DNA of 64,000 nt, taken from assembly GCA_036346275.1 (NCBI GenBank), contig CM070720.1, positions 9,463,278 through 9,527,277 of the forward strand, given 5' to 3'. Origin of the DNA: Otatea glauca (Eukaryota > Streptophyta > Magnoliopsida > Poales > Poaceae). Position 1 is the first letter of the stretch; each line of letters opens with the position of its first letter. The translations under genes and the position numbers were made by a program. The notes beneath the pieces are model-generated. The model was not told the origin of the DNA. It searched no databases and saw nothing but the letters and a program-made list of their open reading frames with translations. Below are positions 33,525 to 45,389 of this stretch, piece by piece.

Positions 33525-36500
33525 ATGTATGACGGATGGAGGACTGATGGGGGCACTCAAGGGAATGGGGGCAGATCACGGATGCTTTCTTGATGCAAGC
33601 ATTCGCTGGAGGAGCTGAATATGTGTATTGCCCGTGTACCCTCTGCGAGAATAACAGCTACTACAGCAAGGATATAGTTTAGTATCACATTTGCAAAAAT
33701 GGGTTCATGACTAACTATTTGGTGTGGCACCGTCATGGAGAGACCGCAGGGCAGGCCATTGAGTCGAACCATGGGGAGGATCATGACCGGATGGAAGAGA
33801 TGCTAGATGATCTTGGCTGGGGGATTGAATTTAACTCCGGGGAGGGGTCACAGTCAGAGGAGGTTAAGGAATTCTATAGGCTACTTGATGCCTCGGATGA
33901 GAAGCTGCATGACTTGATCAATGTGACTGTCCTGCAGGCGGTTACACGGCTTATGTCGATGAAGTCGAAGTTCAACTTTTCGAACAAATGCTTCAACGCT
34001 TTGCTTGAACTTATGAATGATGTCCTTCCGCCTAACCATAAGATGCCAAAGGATTTGTACCAATCGAAAAAGTTGATGGCCGACCTCGGGATGAATTACT
34101 AGAAGATTGATGTGTGCGAGAATAATTGCATGTTGTTCTGGAAGGATCATGACAAGGATACTCATTGTATGCATTGCGGTAAGTGTATATTCGTTGAGGT
34201 GGTAGATGAGGAAGGGGTATCAGTGACTACAAAGGTCGCGACTAAACAACTTCGGTACATGCCGATCACAGATAGGCTTAAACGGCTGTACATGTCAAAA
34301 GAAACAGCGAAACATATGCGGTGGCACAAAGAAGGTAAACGTCAGGACCAAGACCCGGATATGATGGTGCATCCGTTGATGGCGAGGCATGGCAGGCATT
34401 GGCCCGATTCGATCCTGCATTTGCAAGCGACCCTAGGAGTGTCCGTCTTTGTTTGTTCACGGATGGTTTCACACCTTTCAGCACAAGCGCTAGCCCCTAC
34501 TCTTGTTGGCTGGTCTTCATCATGCCATACAATCTTCCACCTGAGATTTGATTGAAAGAGGGGTTCATATTCCTTCCTCTTGTCATTCCAGGTCCTAAGC
34601 ATCCAGGGAAGGATCTCAATGTGTTCATGCGGCCCTTAATTGATGAGCTGAAAAAGTTGTGGCGAGGGGAAAAGGCATACAACATCGTTGGTGGTAGAGA
34701 ATTTACCTCACGAGCCGCATACCTGTGGTCGGTCCATGATTTGTTGGCATATGGCATTTGGGCCAGCTGGTGTGTTCATGGTCGCCTGTGTTGTCCAATT
34801 TGTATGGCTGACTCTGATGCATTAAGGCTCACGCACGGTAAAAAGATCACATTCTTCGATTGCCATCGACGGTGGCTTCCGGCGAGGCACCCTTTTAGGA
34901 ACGATGCCAAAGCATTTCGAAAAGGAAAGAAAGTTAAAAAAGGGCCGCCGAAGCGACTCACAGGAGAGGAGATAGCTGAATGGCATAGTCGGCTTCTACG
35001 ATCTACGGAAGTGGGTTTCACTGGCTATGGAAAGGAGCACAACTGGACTCATATTTATTTTCTTTGGGAGCTGCCTTACGCGAAAGCTTTGATTCTGCCG
35101 CATAACATAGATTTGATGCACCAAGAGCGCAATGTGGCAGAAATCATCATTAGCATGGTGTTTGATGTAACCGACAAAACAAATGATAACGTGAGTGCTA
35201 GGAAAGACATGGGTGATCATTGTGCTAGGCCGTGGCTCGAGGTTAAAGTTGGTTTAAATGGAAATGAGAGCCGGCCACGAGCTCCATACTGTGTGAAGCT
35301 AGAAGACCGTAAACAGATTTTGAGGTGGTTGAAAACTCTAAAGTTTGCTGATCGCTATGCATCTAACATAAAACGGGCTGTGAATGTCAACACCGGTAAG
35401 CTAAACGGGCTAAAGAGTCATGATTACCATATTATCAAGGAAAGACTTGTTCCGGTAATGTTTCGTGGCTATTTTGATAATGAGTTGTGGAGGATGTTAG
35501 CCGAGCTCAGTTACTTCTATAGGCAGATATGCGCTAAGGAAATCTCGAAGACGTTGATGTAGAAGTTAGAGAAGGGAATTCCATTGCTTGTATGCAAGTT
35601 GGAAAAAAATTTCCCACCTGGTTTTATGAATGTGATGCAACATCTGCTGGTGCATCTACCTTGGGAAGCGAAGGTTGGAGGTCCTACGCAGTTCAGATGG
35701 ATGTATAGTCAGGAAAGGGAGTTGAAAAAGCTTAGAGCTACAGTGCGCAACAAGGCAAGGGTAGAGGGTTGTATCGCAGAGGCTTATGCAAGTAAATAGA
35801 TCACAAACTTCTCAACAAAGTATTTCGCACTCAAGCACAACGTGAATGCCCCTACGAATCGGTATCGTGCCGCGGAAGAAGAACCGTTGTGCGAACTTAA
35901 GCTTTTTCAATGCAAGGGTCAACTCATTGGGTCATAATCGCATACCATGTTGAGTATGAGGAGTGGAACCTGGCCATGCTTTACATGTTCACTAACATGG
36001 TAGAAGTTGAAAAAAAATTTGAGTAAGTGACTTTCTGAATTATGTTTTCAACATTTCAGTGTAGTGTCCTTTTTAACCCGAGAATAAATGACGCAGAGTG
36101 TTTGACAAAGAAAATTGGAAGTCAAGTCGACAACCCACAACTAAGCAATTGGATAACCTACGTCGTGATGGGTTGAAAGGCGGCCCAAGCTTCGTGCAAT
36201 GGTTCCACAAGATGTAATTTGACTATTTATTCATTTTTTTAAATGAATTGTTGTAGTAACTTAATATTAGACTAACAGTGATGCATATTGCTATATAGTG
36301 TATGCGTGATGCCTCCGTTCTCGAGGATCTCCGCAGCTCTCACATGGTGATGTGACAAGGGAGCTATAGTCGCTATGATGTGAACAGTTCTGCTTTGAGC
36401 GAACAAAGAAATTAGAAGCTAGCCGTCCACTTGCGGCCACTTCAAACAACGGAGTAGTCACAACGTCATCCGATTCCAATGTGATATATTAGACTACTAC

Positions 36501-37014
36501 GGTGTTGTACAAAACATAATTGAGTATACCTTTGGGGTGCGAAAGAATCAAGGTTGTGTTTTTATTGCCATTGGTTCGATCCACACAACGGCACACGTGT
36601 CGATGACTTTGGGATGGTGGAGGTGAAGCACGTCATGCGCTTCAGGCCACATCAATAACATTGTGCTTGCACATCGGGTTGAGCAGTGTACTACCTGAGC
36701 TATCCTCGCCGTAGCTTGAAGTCTTGGTGGGTTGTATTTAAAGTTAACCCTGAAGTATATCCTCCTGGGGATGTTTCGTATGTGGCAAGCAATGTAGAGG
36801 ATGATGTGGGTGATGTATATGAAGAAGAAGCTATGGGGGATTCTTTCCTTGTCTCCGACGAGGCATGACTCGATCAATTACCTACCGATGCCACAGACGT
36901 AATAACAGATGAACCAGGCCCTTCACGGAAACGCCCTCAAAAGTCAGTAAGGATTGCACGTCTTCAAGCACGTCTCAATGAAATACGAGTCGTCATATGC
37001 ATTCCGACGCCTTG
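33525..37014 (+). pseudogene. tnp2: TNP2-type CACTA transposase (degenerate)
   Basis: It starts at ATG 33525 with the typical TNP2 opening MYDGWRTDGG; a frameshift follows almost at once. The N-terminal domain continues through 33707-34102 (FMTNYLVWHRHGE, CHCGK-like Cys cluster near 34170), with an in-frame TAG at 34100 and a frameshift near 34375. After a TGA at 34549, the long core 34552-35562 carries GPKHPGKDLNVF, GRLCCPICM and HNIDLMHQERNV. Stops at 35560 and 35797 follow. An intron begins at about 36023; the next exon (about 36100-36213) has NWKSSRQPT and GPSFVQWFH. The C-terminal part reaches about 37014. Cannot encode active transposase. Confidence 0.88.
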
Positions 37015-37181
37015 ACGACTTTTGATATGTATATTTTGTAAGATTATTGTTGCCTCGTTCATTTGTACAAGTCATTGTTGTCTCCTTCATTTTTTACAAG
37101 TTATTGTTGTCTCATTCATTTTTTCAAGTTATTGAAAATTATTTGTAAACCTGTATACTAACTCTTGTCAAATTTAAACAG

Positions 37182-40100
37182 ATGAGTATGTTCAGGCATC
37201 AGGTTGACAAGCTTAAAGGCAAGTTCAGCGGGTCGTCCTCCAGAAGGTCGAGGAGCAGGGGTTCTAATGCTCAGGACTCGACGGCCGGTAGCGCCATATT
37301 TGTTGGGGCTGCACAGATTAGACAGCGGCAGGAGCAGCTCCAGAGGTGCTTCGATGAGCAGGCACGAGAACAAGCACAAGAGCAGCCACAGGAGGACGAG
37401 GGGCAGGTGGGGGTTGTGGAGGAGGGGTAGGTGGGATGTGAGGATGAGGACATGGGCGAGGCGGACGACGAGGAGGTCGTTGGGGGTGGTGGCGGTGGGA
37501 CGACAGATACAGATGCAGACGCCGAGGCCGAGGCAGCGGCAGATGCAGAGTTGGCGGCGACCTTAGAGCCAGTTGAAGAGGGCGGGTCTTCTTCGGGTAC
37601 CATCAGGTATATGCGTAGTATTGGATTATCATTTAATGTCCATATTTACATTGTAATGTCTATGAACTAATGATTTGCATTTTAGGTTTCGTAAAACAGT
37701 CTCAGTTCGTCCGAGATGCAACCCGGCCGATAGGAGGTTGATAGAGCTACACGGGAGAAGGTAACAGTTATATCTTTCATGTCTTTTTTTTAGCATGAGC
37801 TAAGTGACAACTTATTGTTTTGATGCATCTTTGTCTTGTATTTTGTTGTAGGCACTGGAAAGAGCCGGGTTGGACTGGGAAGGGCCACATTACAAAGGTT
37901 AACGACGTGCTGGGAGCCCTTGGCCGCTACTACTACCCTGGCATGGTTGAGTCAGGCGGGGATAGATTCGCGGCCCACAATTGGAAGCACTGGGCGTTGA
38001 AGGAGAACGTGGAAGGAGGCGAAGACAACCAAACATGTTAGGGCGCAGTGTGGGCTCGCTTCTGGGTGAGTTTGCGTCATGTATTTACTATATTTGAGTA
38101 TTGCTTTAAATGTAAATACAATTTGACAATGTGTGATTATATGCAGGAGAGGTTCCGGCTTGAGAACGAAGACGATTACAACGCTTTGAAGAAGGCCAAA
38201 AGCGTCTTCAATAGGGTGGCACAAAAGGTTGTCGGAGATTCGTTCAGCAATGCACGGATTCAAGCTGTCATCAATTTTTACAAGAGGGTGAAGAAGGTGA
38301 ACATGAGAAGAGAACCAGAGGCGAGGAGGATACACCTGACAGAACAAGAGTATCTCCAGAGCTCGGTCGATTGGATAATGATGGACATGGAGGCTTGGAG
38401 GTGGATGTGCCGGTACTGGGCGTCGGAGGATTTTCTAGAAAAATCAAATAGAAATCGAGGGAACAGAAGAAGTAGATTGGGGAAGCACAAGTACGGCGCA
38501 GACGGACACATTGGCCTAGAGCAACGTATTATAAGTATCGATATTATAATTGTTAGTGAATTTGTCACTATGTTTCTAACTTTGCACCGTAGTAGGCTGA
38601 AAGTGGGAGTACTCCAACTTTTGTGGAAGTTTACATCCGGGGGCACCAAGGCGAGGATCCACAGAACCCGGATGTTTTGTGCGACGACGGGGCTAGTGAG
38701 AGGATGGTAAGTATAAATAACACAATATGTTTTGTGCAAATGTACATCCGGGAGCACCAAAATGCTGTTTTGCAGGCGTCATATGCAGAACAAATGACAC
38801 AACGTCATGGGCCGGAGTTTGATTGGAGGGCCACGCCGGTCGATGTGGAAGCGTTGTACCACGCTGGAGGGGGCCTAAAGCATGGGAGGTTCGTTAATAA
38901 AACTGATTTTAATTGTTTTCGCTCTACTAAGGAAAAAAATGTTGCATGGTCACTTTCAGTATATACAGTTTGTAGGTGGGCCATGGGGGATGGAGTTGTG
39001 GACTGCGATCGTCTTCCACGAGGCTTGGTTTCCTCACAGGGGAGTGCTCACTCGTCGAGGTCCGCACGGGAAGCACAAGCGCACAAGGAGGCTCGTGAAG
39101 CGCGAGAGGAGGCTCGTCAAGCGCGAGAAGAGTCTCGTCAAGCACGAGAGGAAGCTCGCAGAAGCCGAGAAGACTCAGAATACATGAAAATGTATCTACA
39201 GGTACAATCTCAACTTTGAACAAATCCCTCAATTGAACATTTGTGATTAAAATCTAACAAACAATCTATATACAGCAACTGTCACAATCTCTTGGACCTA
39301 ACGTGCCAGTGTTTCGCCCTCCTGTTATGCCCTAGGTAAAGATACTTGAGTTCATTACTCTCTAATTCATTTAGCTCGTAAAATCACATTTCTCGCAAAC
39401 TTGACTATTATGTCATAGGGCTCCCAGCCACCTCCCTTCTACATGTTTTCTCCGCACATGCAGCCACCACCACAAGGAGAAGCATCACAGGAGCTCGGCC
39501 TCCCCGTCCTTCATAAACCCTCTTCGGATGCGGGCACCACCCTAGGAGATGCACCTCAGGTTATATGAAATTCTCATGCATTCTTTATTTTTGAAAAACT
39601 CTATTCTGTATACTTTATATCACAAACTATGATCCACAGAGCTCCCAGCCTCCTCGTCCTTTCTACATGTTCACTCCACAGATGCAGCCAACTTCTGTAG
39701 GAGAGGCACCACAGGTAAAAACGGATCGGTTCAATTCGTTATTCAAAATTTGAATGAATAATTTATATGTGGCATAATGTGCCTGTTTATGCCTTACAGG
39801 GCTCTCAGCCTCCAAACCCGTTCTACATGTACCCACCACCTATGCCAGGCCAAGGAATGCCTATGTACTTCAACCCGTGGGCCCTGCAGCCACCTCAGAC
39901 GACAGCACAGGTATGGATGTCAAAAACATTCTAAGTTTGCGAAACGAGCTAAGTTTGTCAATTGTGAGACAAACGAAGTCAAATTGAGCAAATTGAGCTA
40001 CCTTCACAAAACTTAGTCAATTATATCACATTTAGGCAAATAAAGGTTAATTCTGTCAAAGTTGAGCTAGACTTAGTCAATTTGAGAAAATTTAGCTATA

Positions 40101-41089
40101 CGTGCAAACCTTAGTCGATTTTAGGACATTTAGGCAACTCTTTCTTAAACCTTGCACAAATCATCTCAATGTTCATACTTGAAAAGGTTTACTTGTATGC
40201 TTATGAAAGTTCATTGCTGTGCTCCTGTAGATATGTGATGGTTTACCAAATTATTAACCCATTACGTGCTATTTGATTTTTTCTTTCTGTTAATAACTTT
40301 TTGATTTGGAACCTTATATTGTGCTAACTTGTTGAAATTGAAAAGTTATCTTAAGACAACTTGTTGAATTGTAAACTTATGTTTTAAATGCTTTATATGG
40401 CATCCTTGTAGAATGTGTTGTTTGCCCATGTACAATCTGATTGTTTATCCTTGTAGAATGCTTTATATTTGTACTTTGTATACTGAACTCTTAAAATGAC
40501 TACCTAAACTCTAAATTGCTTCTTTGAACTATTTTCACTGTTTGTTATCTTTTGAATACTCAGTGATGCAATTAGGGTCTTTAAAGGTTGAATTAAATAA
40601 TTTTAGTTGTAATCTTGGTCTTGAACTAGATGGTTAACTTCTGTTAATACTAGAGAGTATTACTTTGATGCTTCATTGACTATGAGATTGATGTCCATAT
40701 GATTATCATAGCATATCTTGACTAACTCGTAGTTGTAGTTCTTATATATAGTATCTATTCTTGTTTAGCTTGACCTGTCATATTGATATTCTCATATTGT
40801 CTTGGCCGAATAGTACTATTCTGAACTTATTTCATGTGAATCAGCATAATTTAGGAAAGGAAAGAGTTAAATGCCTTATTTGCTAAACTCTTGCTAAACT
40901 TACTCGATTCTAGCACATTTAGCAAAAACCGACGATATGTTACTTGTAACACAACCTAAGTTAATCTTGAACTTACAGGTTTCTAGGTCACGCCTTCCAG
41001 CACGTACTAACGACGACATCATAGAAGACATCTTCAACAGCGCTGACGGTGGTAGTAGCGCCCACAACTCCAACAACCCCGAGGCATGA
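37182..41089 (+). pseudogene. Second CACTA gene, Transposase_24 / TNP1-like, multi-exon
   Basis: At least 12 exons are readable: 37182-37606 (basic N-terminus, Gln-rich, then acidic Asp/Glu and Gly run), 37686-37760, 37852-38065, 38147-38525, 38596-38706, 38776-38888, 38976-39201 (coiled coil with repeated EAR), 39276-39335, three proline-rich exons 39419-39559, 39640-39714 and 39800-39910, and the last 40979-41089 (ends NNPEA). All boundaries use GT-AG. In-frame TAGs at 37428, 38039 and 39333 break it. The central part with RLENEDDYNALKKAK and VYIRGHQG is typical of the plant En/Spm Ptta-type protein, thought to bind element ends and help excision. Intron 39911-40978 is about 1.07 kb. Confidence 0.75.
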
Positions 41090-42280
41090 ATTACATTGTG
41101 AGCTCGATTGGTGTATTACTGTTGTACTTTATGACTTGTTGTGATCGATAGATTGTGATGGACTTATTGTAATGGAATGTGGATTGTATCTATTGCGGTT
41201 GTAATGTGTTGTACGTCATTTCGTAGTTTACAAATTGCCGTTGGATGTGTGATTGATTATCTAAGGATCTGCTAGAATGTCTCCTTCTGGTTTGAGAGAT
41301 TGATATATATATTATAACTGCAAATGTTTTTTTGTCTGCTGAGTGGATGTCCTATTTACTAGAGAGGTCATGCTAAAATTTTGTACATTTCGGTGACTTA
41401 GTTTTAAGCCGGTTTTAAAGAGTTAAAAGGTTGGTTTCAGTCTTTTAGTAGAGGTAATAGGTTTGGTGTCTCGTTTGTTAATTCTTTGTTCGCTTGAACT
41501 TCATTGTGGAGTTTGATGACCTTGGTGAGCTAGCTGCCCCCTCCCTTCCTTCCTCTTGCTCAAATTTAGGAACATTAGTTGCAATTTAGTCGATGTGCAG
41601 CAGATGGACAGATGCTTCTGTAGGAAATTTAGTTGATTCTTTTAGTATATATCAATCTAAGTAATCTGTTGCAATAGTGATAATTTATGTTGAAAAGCAT
41701 AAATCTGGATTGATGATGTTGCCATATGAGTTGCATATATATGTTTGTGATCTAGTCATTTGTATTTTTGTTTATGGCAAATATATGTTCAGTTATTTTG
41801 TACATTCAGAGTTGTTTTTGTCATTTTCTTTCTTTTGTCATTTCCGACTTCTATGGCAAATGATGATATTGGGTTTTGATATGTGACTTGTTCTGAATGA
41901 ATGACAGAAACACATTCATCTTCAAATGACAGAACAAATCATGTCAATGTAGTTTCCCGTTTTCAGAGTTAGATCCAGCTGCTGAATGCCATTGCATTCG
42001 ATTGATACTTTTCCATCCAGCTCTGGAAATGGAACTGCTACCAATGGTATATATTGCCATAAAAAATCTGATGCTAACTACTTTTCTTTTTGCTTTTAAT
42101 TTGTTCTTTTGTGTTAGTGTTTCTGATCAGATTTGAACAAAAAAGATGATCCTTCTTATTCTTCGCTTAGCAATTTTTAGTTTCAATTTTCTTTTTGCAT
42201 TTTCTTTTGTTCTTTAGTTGTTATATGTATTGAGTGCGATGCATATGGATATATATATACACATTTGTGTATAAATGACT
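41090..42280. other. 3' untranslated and internal region of the CACTA
   Basis: This AT-rich region has no ORF above background. It is presumably the 3' UTR of the second gene and spacer before the subterminal array. Confidence 0.5.
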
Positions 42281-42700
42281 GATAAATTCGTGAGCCATTA
42301 AAAACCCACGAAATTATCTGGGCACTCCATATAAATTCGTCGGTTCCTTGAGCCCACAAATTTAACAATTAAATTCGTGGTTTTAATAGATTAAAACCCA
42401 GATTCGTGGTTTTAACAATTAAATTCGTGGTTTTAATATACGCTAGCCCACGAATATAATCTATTAAATTCGTGGGTTTCCCGGGCGCACAAATTTAACT
42501 CAGATTCCTAGTCAAATTCGTGGGCTTGGCAGAAACCCACGAACTTAACTTAAATTCATGGGTACCCACGACTTTAATTGATTAATTTCGTCGAGTTAAA
42601 TTCGTGAACTAAATTCGACGGTTTACCCACGAATTTAAATTAAATTCGTGGGTTTTGGCCTAAATTCGTGGGTTTATGGCCCACGAATGTTTCCCTATTT
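42281..42700. repeat. 3' subterminal repeat array of the CACTA
   Basis: There are a dozen or more copies of AAATTCGTGGGT-type units in both orientations, denser than on the 5' side (for example near 42376, 42420, 42466, 42512, 42640 and 42662). The array runs to within about 10 bp of the terminal inverted repeat. Confidence 0.88.
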
Positions 42701-45208
42701 CTTGTGGTGAAAGGTGAAGGATGGTCTAAGTATATTGCCAACAATAATAACGTAAATGGATTAGTTTCGGATGAAGAACATGTTGCTTTCCTTAATCTCT
42801 GGCTTGACCAATTTTTATTCTACGGGGCTTCATTAGGACCAACTCAAGTATATCAAACAATTGCAGAACGATTGGTAGAGGGCCATCGGCTGGCGCTTGG
42901 AAAAACATTTCTGGGAGCTGTATACCAAATGATGCATATTATTAGAAGTCGGCTTTATACGGGTTTTGCTGATTTCACCGTAGGTAATGTGGGCGGTCCC
43001 CTATGGTTTATTCAGGTTTGGATGTACTGCTTCTTTAGCCGACCCTTTGACTTGGAGCCTGCCGATAATACAGCCTTCCCAAGAGAAGACAACCCAGAGA
43101 ACGCCATTCCTCAATATCGAGCAAGCCGATCGTTTGGCGAACGGTTCATCATGTGTTCTGGTAACGAGACCAAAATCACAGCTGCCGATTTGAAGAAGTA
43201 CATGTCTTTCTTCCTCCACTTGAGCAATGAAGATTTGAAACAGCGAGACTTCTTTAGTTACAGCTGTGTGGCCAATTTTTCATGGCCTTCATTTCTGCAT
43301 CTTGAAGCCGACAGTTCTTTGATGCCTCAGGAAACTCTTGATTTATATAGAATTTTCATTTCTCCTTGTATTCTCCATGTTGTCTCCACACAAGAAATCG
43401 GACATACCAGCCGTCATATGAATTTTATCATCCGTCTGTTTATGCAAGACAACTGGGATTTGGTCAAGTGATCCCAAGTTTCCAACTTCTTGATCGGCTT
43501 GAGCCTAGAGCTAGAGTCCGGAGTGTTGCATCGACTGAGATTGTCCTAGAGGTAGCCGATGACCTACAAGTCCAATATTTGCCACACTTTTTTCTGAACA
43601 CCAGACGGGCAGGGGGCTATACTACATGGTGGTCAACCATCGCAGAAGCTCTCTATCGGTCCAAGTCTCCGTCGACTATTATGAATGAATTTTTTCCAAA
43701 TCTTCCGGAGCCGACGTTAGTGTCTAATGTCAATTCTAGCAGTGAGGCTACTACGTCTGGATACACTAACACGAACGTAGATGTTTCCGGTGAGGTATCG
43801 GCTTAGAGTCTAAGTCTTCCATTTTGTTATTTTCTGAAGTATGTCTTGAATCTAACTTGGTTTCATTTTCTTTGTAGAATAAGGCTACTGGAAAGAGGGC
43901 GGCCTCAGGTCCATCGGGCGACGGTCAACTGAGAAAACAGCAACAATCGGCCATGGTCACGGGTTATGCTTCGGGATCTCTGGGTATCCAGAGTCCTTCT
44001 TTATCGGACTTAGAGAAACAGAAAGAACCTAGTAAGCTTTCTTATCGGCTTTCTTCTTATCTTAAACCGATTTACAGCTAACCAAAACTACTTGTATGAT
44101 AAACCCTCAGAAAAGAAGCGGAAGTACACCAAAGCTGCCGCCAAGAGGATCCCCAAGCCCCAAGAACAGAGCAGTGAAAGCTCGCCAACTATATCAGTTA
44201 CGCGAGAGGCGAGTATCTTTTCCTTTTGAATTTGTATGATTCTTTTTGCGTGTTGTCCTTATCTTGATTTCACCCCTTTTACAGCTGACACCGTCTGCAC
44301 AAGCGGCTGCCATTTTGGCCGATCTTCCCGCTATTTCTTCCAAGGTTCAACTGCCACCGCCTACTCAAACGACCAACCCTACCGTCGACTTGCCAGGCTC
44401 CTCGACCCTTCCTCATCTAACACCATCGGCTCCAGCCTCCCAACCTTCAATGTCTTCTGACCTAATGGATTTATTGGGATTCACTCTTGATGAACTGGAA
44501 GAGCCAGAGGTGATGGCCACAGACGATGTTCCTATGGACATTAGAAAAATCCTTGAAGTCGCAGAGGAAGCGTCGGCTGCAGTAACTTCGGTACCCGGAA
44601 TGCAAGCCCGACTGAACAAACTTTTCGAGGAGATAACGCAGCCTGAAGCCAACCTTATAGCCAACACACAGCCTTTGTGTGATGCTATGGCGTCTCTCGA
44701 AGCCGACCTTCCCCCAGAAGCCATGGCTGCCCTTCTTGAAATATGTCATTTGGACAGCAAGAGGGCTGAAGTGCAAGCAGCTAAGGCCAGAATTGTGAAA
44801 AGGGAAGCTCAAAAAGCCGACCAAATCATCCTGGACAAACTGGTGGCTAGCACAAAGGCCCAAAAGAAAAAATTTGATGAAGACAATCAAGCCCTTAAAT
44901 CGGATAAGGCCACCATTCTTCATCTGGAATCGGCCAAAAAATGCCTCGAAGAAGAGTTGGCTGAGGTGAAAAAAAAATTGGCTGATAAGCAAGCTTCACT
45001 TGCCGCAACTGCTGCCTCCCTTAAAGACCAAAAGCAAGAGATCGGCCAAGCGGTAACTCAAATTTCCAAGCAAATGGCCAAGATCACCCCTGTCCTAGGC
45101 AATGACAAAGAAGATGAGAAATTCCTGGATGAGGTCCAACAGATCATTGCTAAGGCGGCAGGAGCAGTGTCGGCTTTAGGAGGTGGGCTTCTCGGTTCAG
45201 GCCTTTAA

Positions 45209-45389
45209 GTTTAATCTTTTTATGATGATGTAACATTGTTGAACGCTGGGCTTTTTGGAAAGTTTGTAACACCTTAATTTTATAATCAGCTGTTTAACCG
45301 ATTTTATGCCTACCTTGCATTTTATTTCTTCAGCCAATTAACAGCATCGAATTAACTTGGCTTCCAGAACAACTTTTCATTTTAGCCGA
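45209..45389. other. Convergent intergenic gap between PMD gene and pol of element D
   Basis: This 181-bp region between the TAA of the plus-strand PMD gene and the minus-strand end of pol is AT-rich. It must hold the PMD transcript 3' end; no clear AATAAA is present on the plus strand. Confidence 0.5.

Larger units (their letters stand above)
32431..42709 (+). mobile_element. CACTA (En/Spm) transposon, 10.3 kb, full length
   Basis: It starts CACTACAAGAAACAG at 32431 and ends CTATTTCTTGTGGTG at 42709, giving 12-bp termini that pair with one mismatch. The 3-bp duplication AAA flanks it (32428-32430, 42710-42712). Arrays of AAATTCGTGGGT in both orientations occupy both subterminal regions. It holds a TNP2-type transposase pseudogene and a second multi-exon gene of the Transposase_24 type. 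It interrupts exon 1 of the PMD gene and is thus the youngest level of nesting here. Coding lesions make it non-autonomous, though the termini look intact. Confidence 0.95.
31958..45208 (+). pseudogene. Antisense plant-mobile-domain (PMD) / coiled-coil gene, split by a CACTA
   Basis: Exon 1 starts at ATG 31958 (MDPSQVLIPIPNSVD), has a one-base frameshift near 32155, is interrupted by the CACTA (32431-42709), and resumes in frame at 42713. It carries a PMD-like domain (VFxSRPFDLEP-like stretch near 43035 and PQYRASRSFGERF near 43115), with a second frameshift near 43450. Exon 1 ends at 43794 before GTATCG; exon 2 is 43878-44031; exon 3 is about 44111-44212; exon 4 runs 44285-45208 with a long Lys/Glu/Ala coiled coil (about 44760-45070). 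The intron 3 donor is ambiguous. PMD ORFs antisense in Tat elements are known as extra ORFs; their function is unknown. Tail to tail with pol (181-bp gap). Confidence 0.78.
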
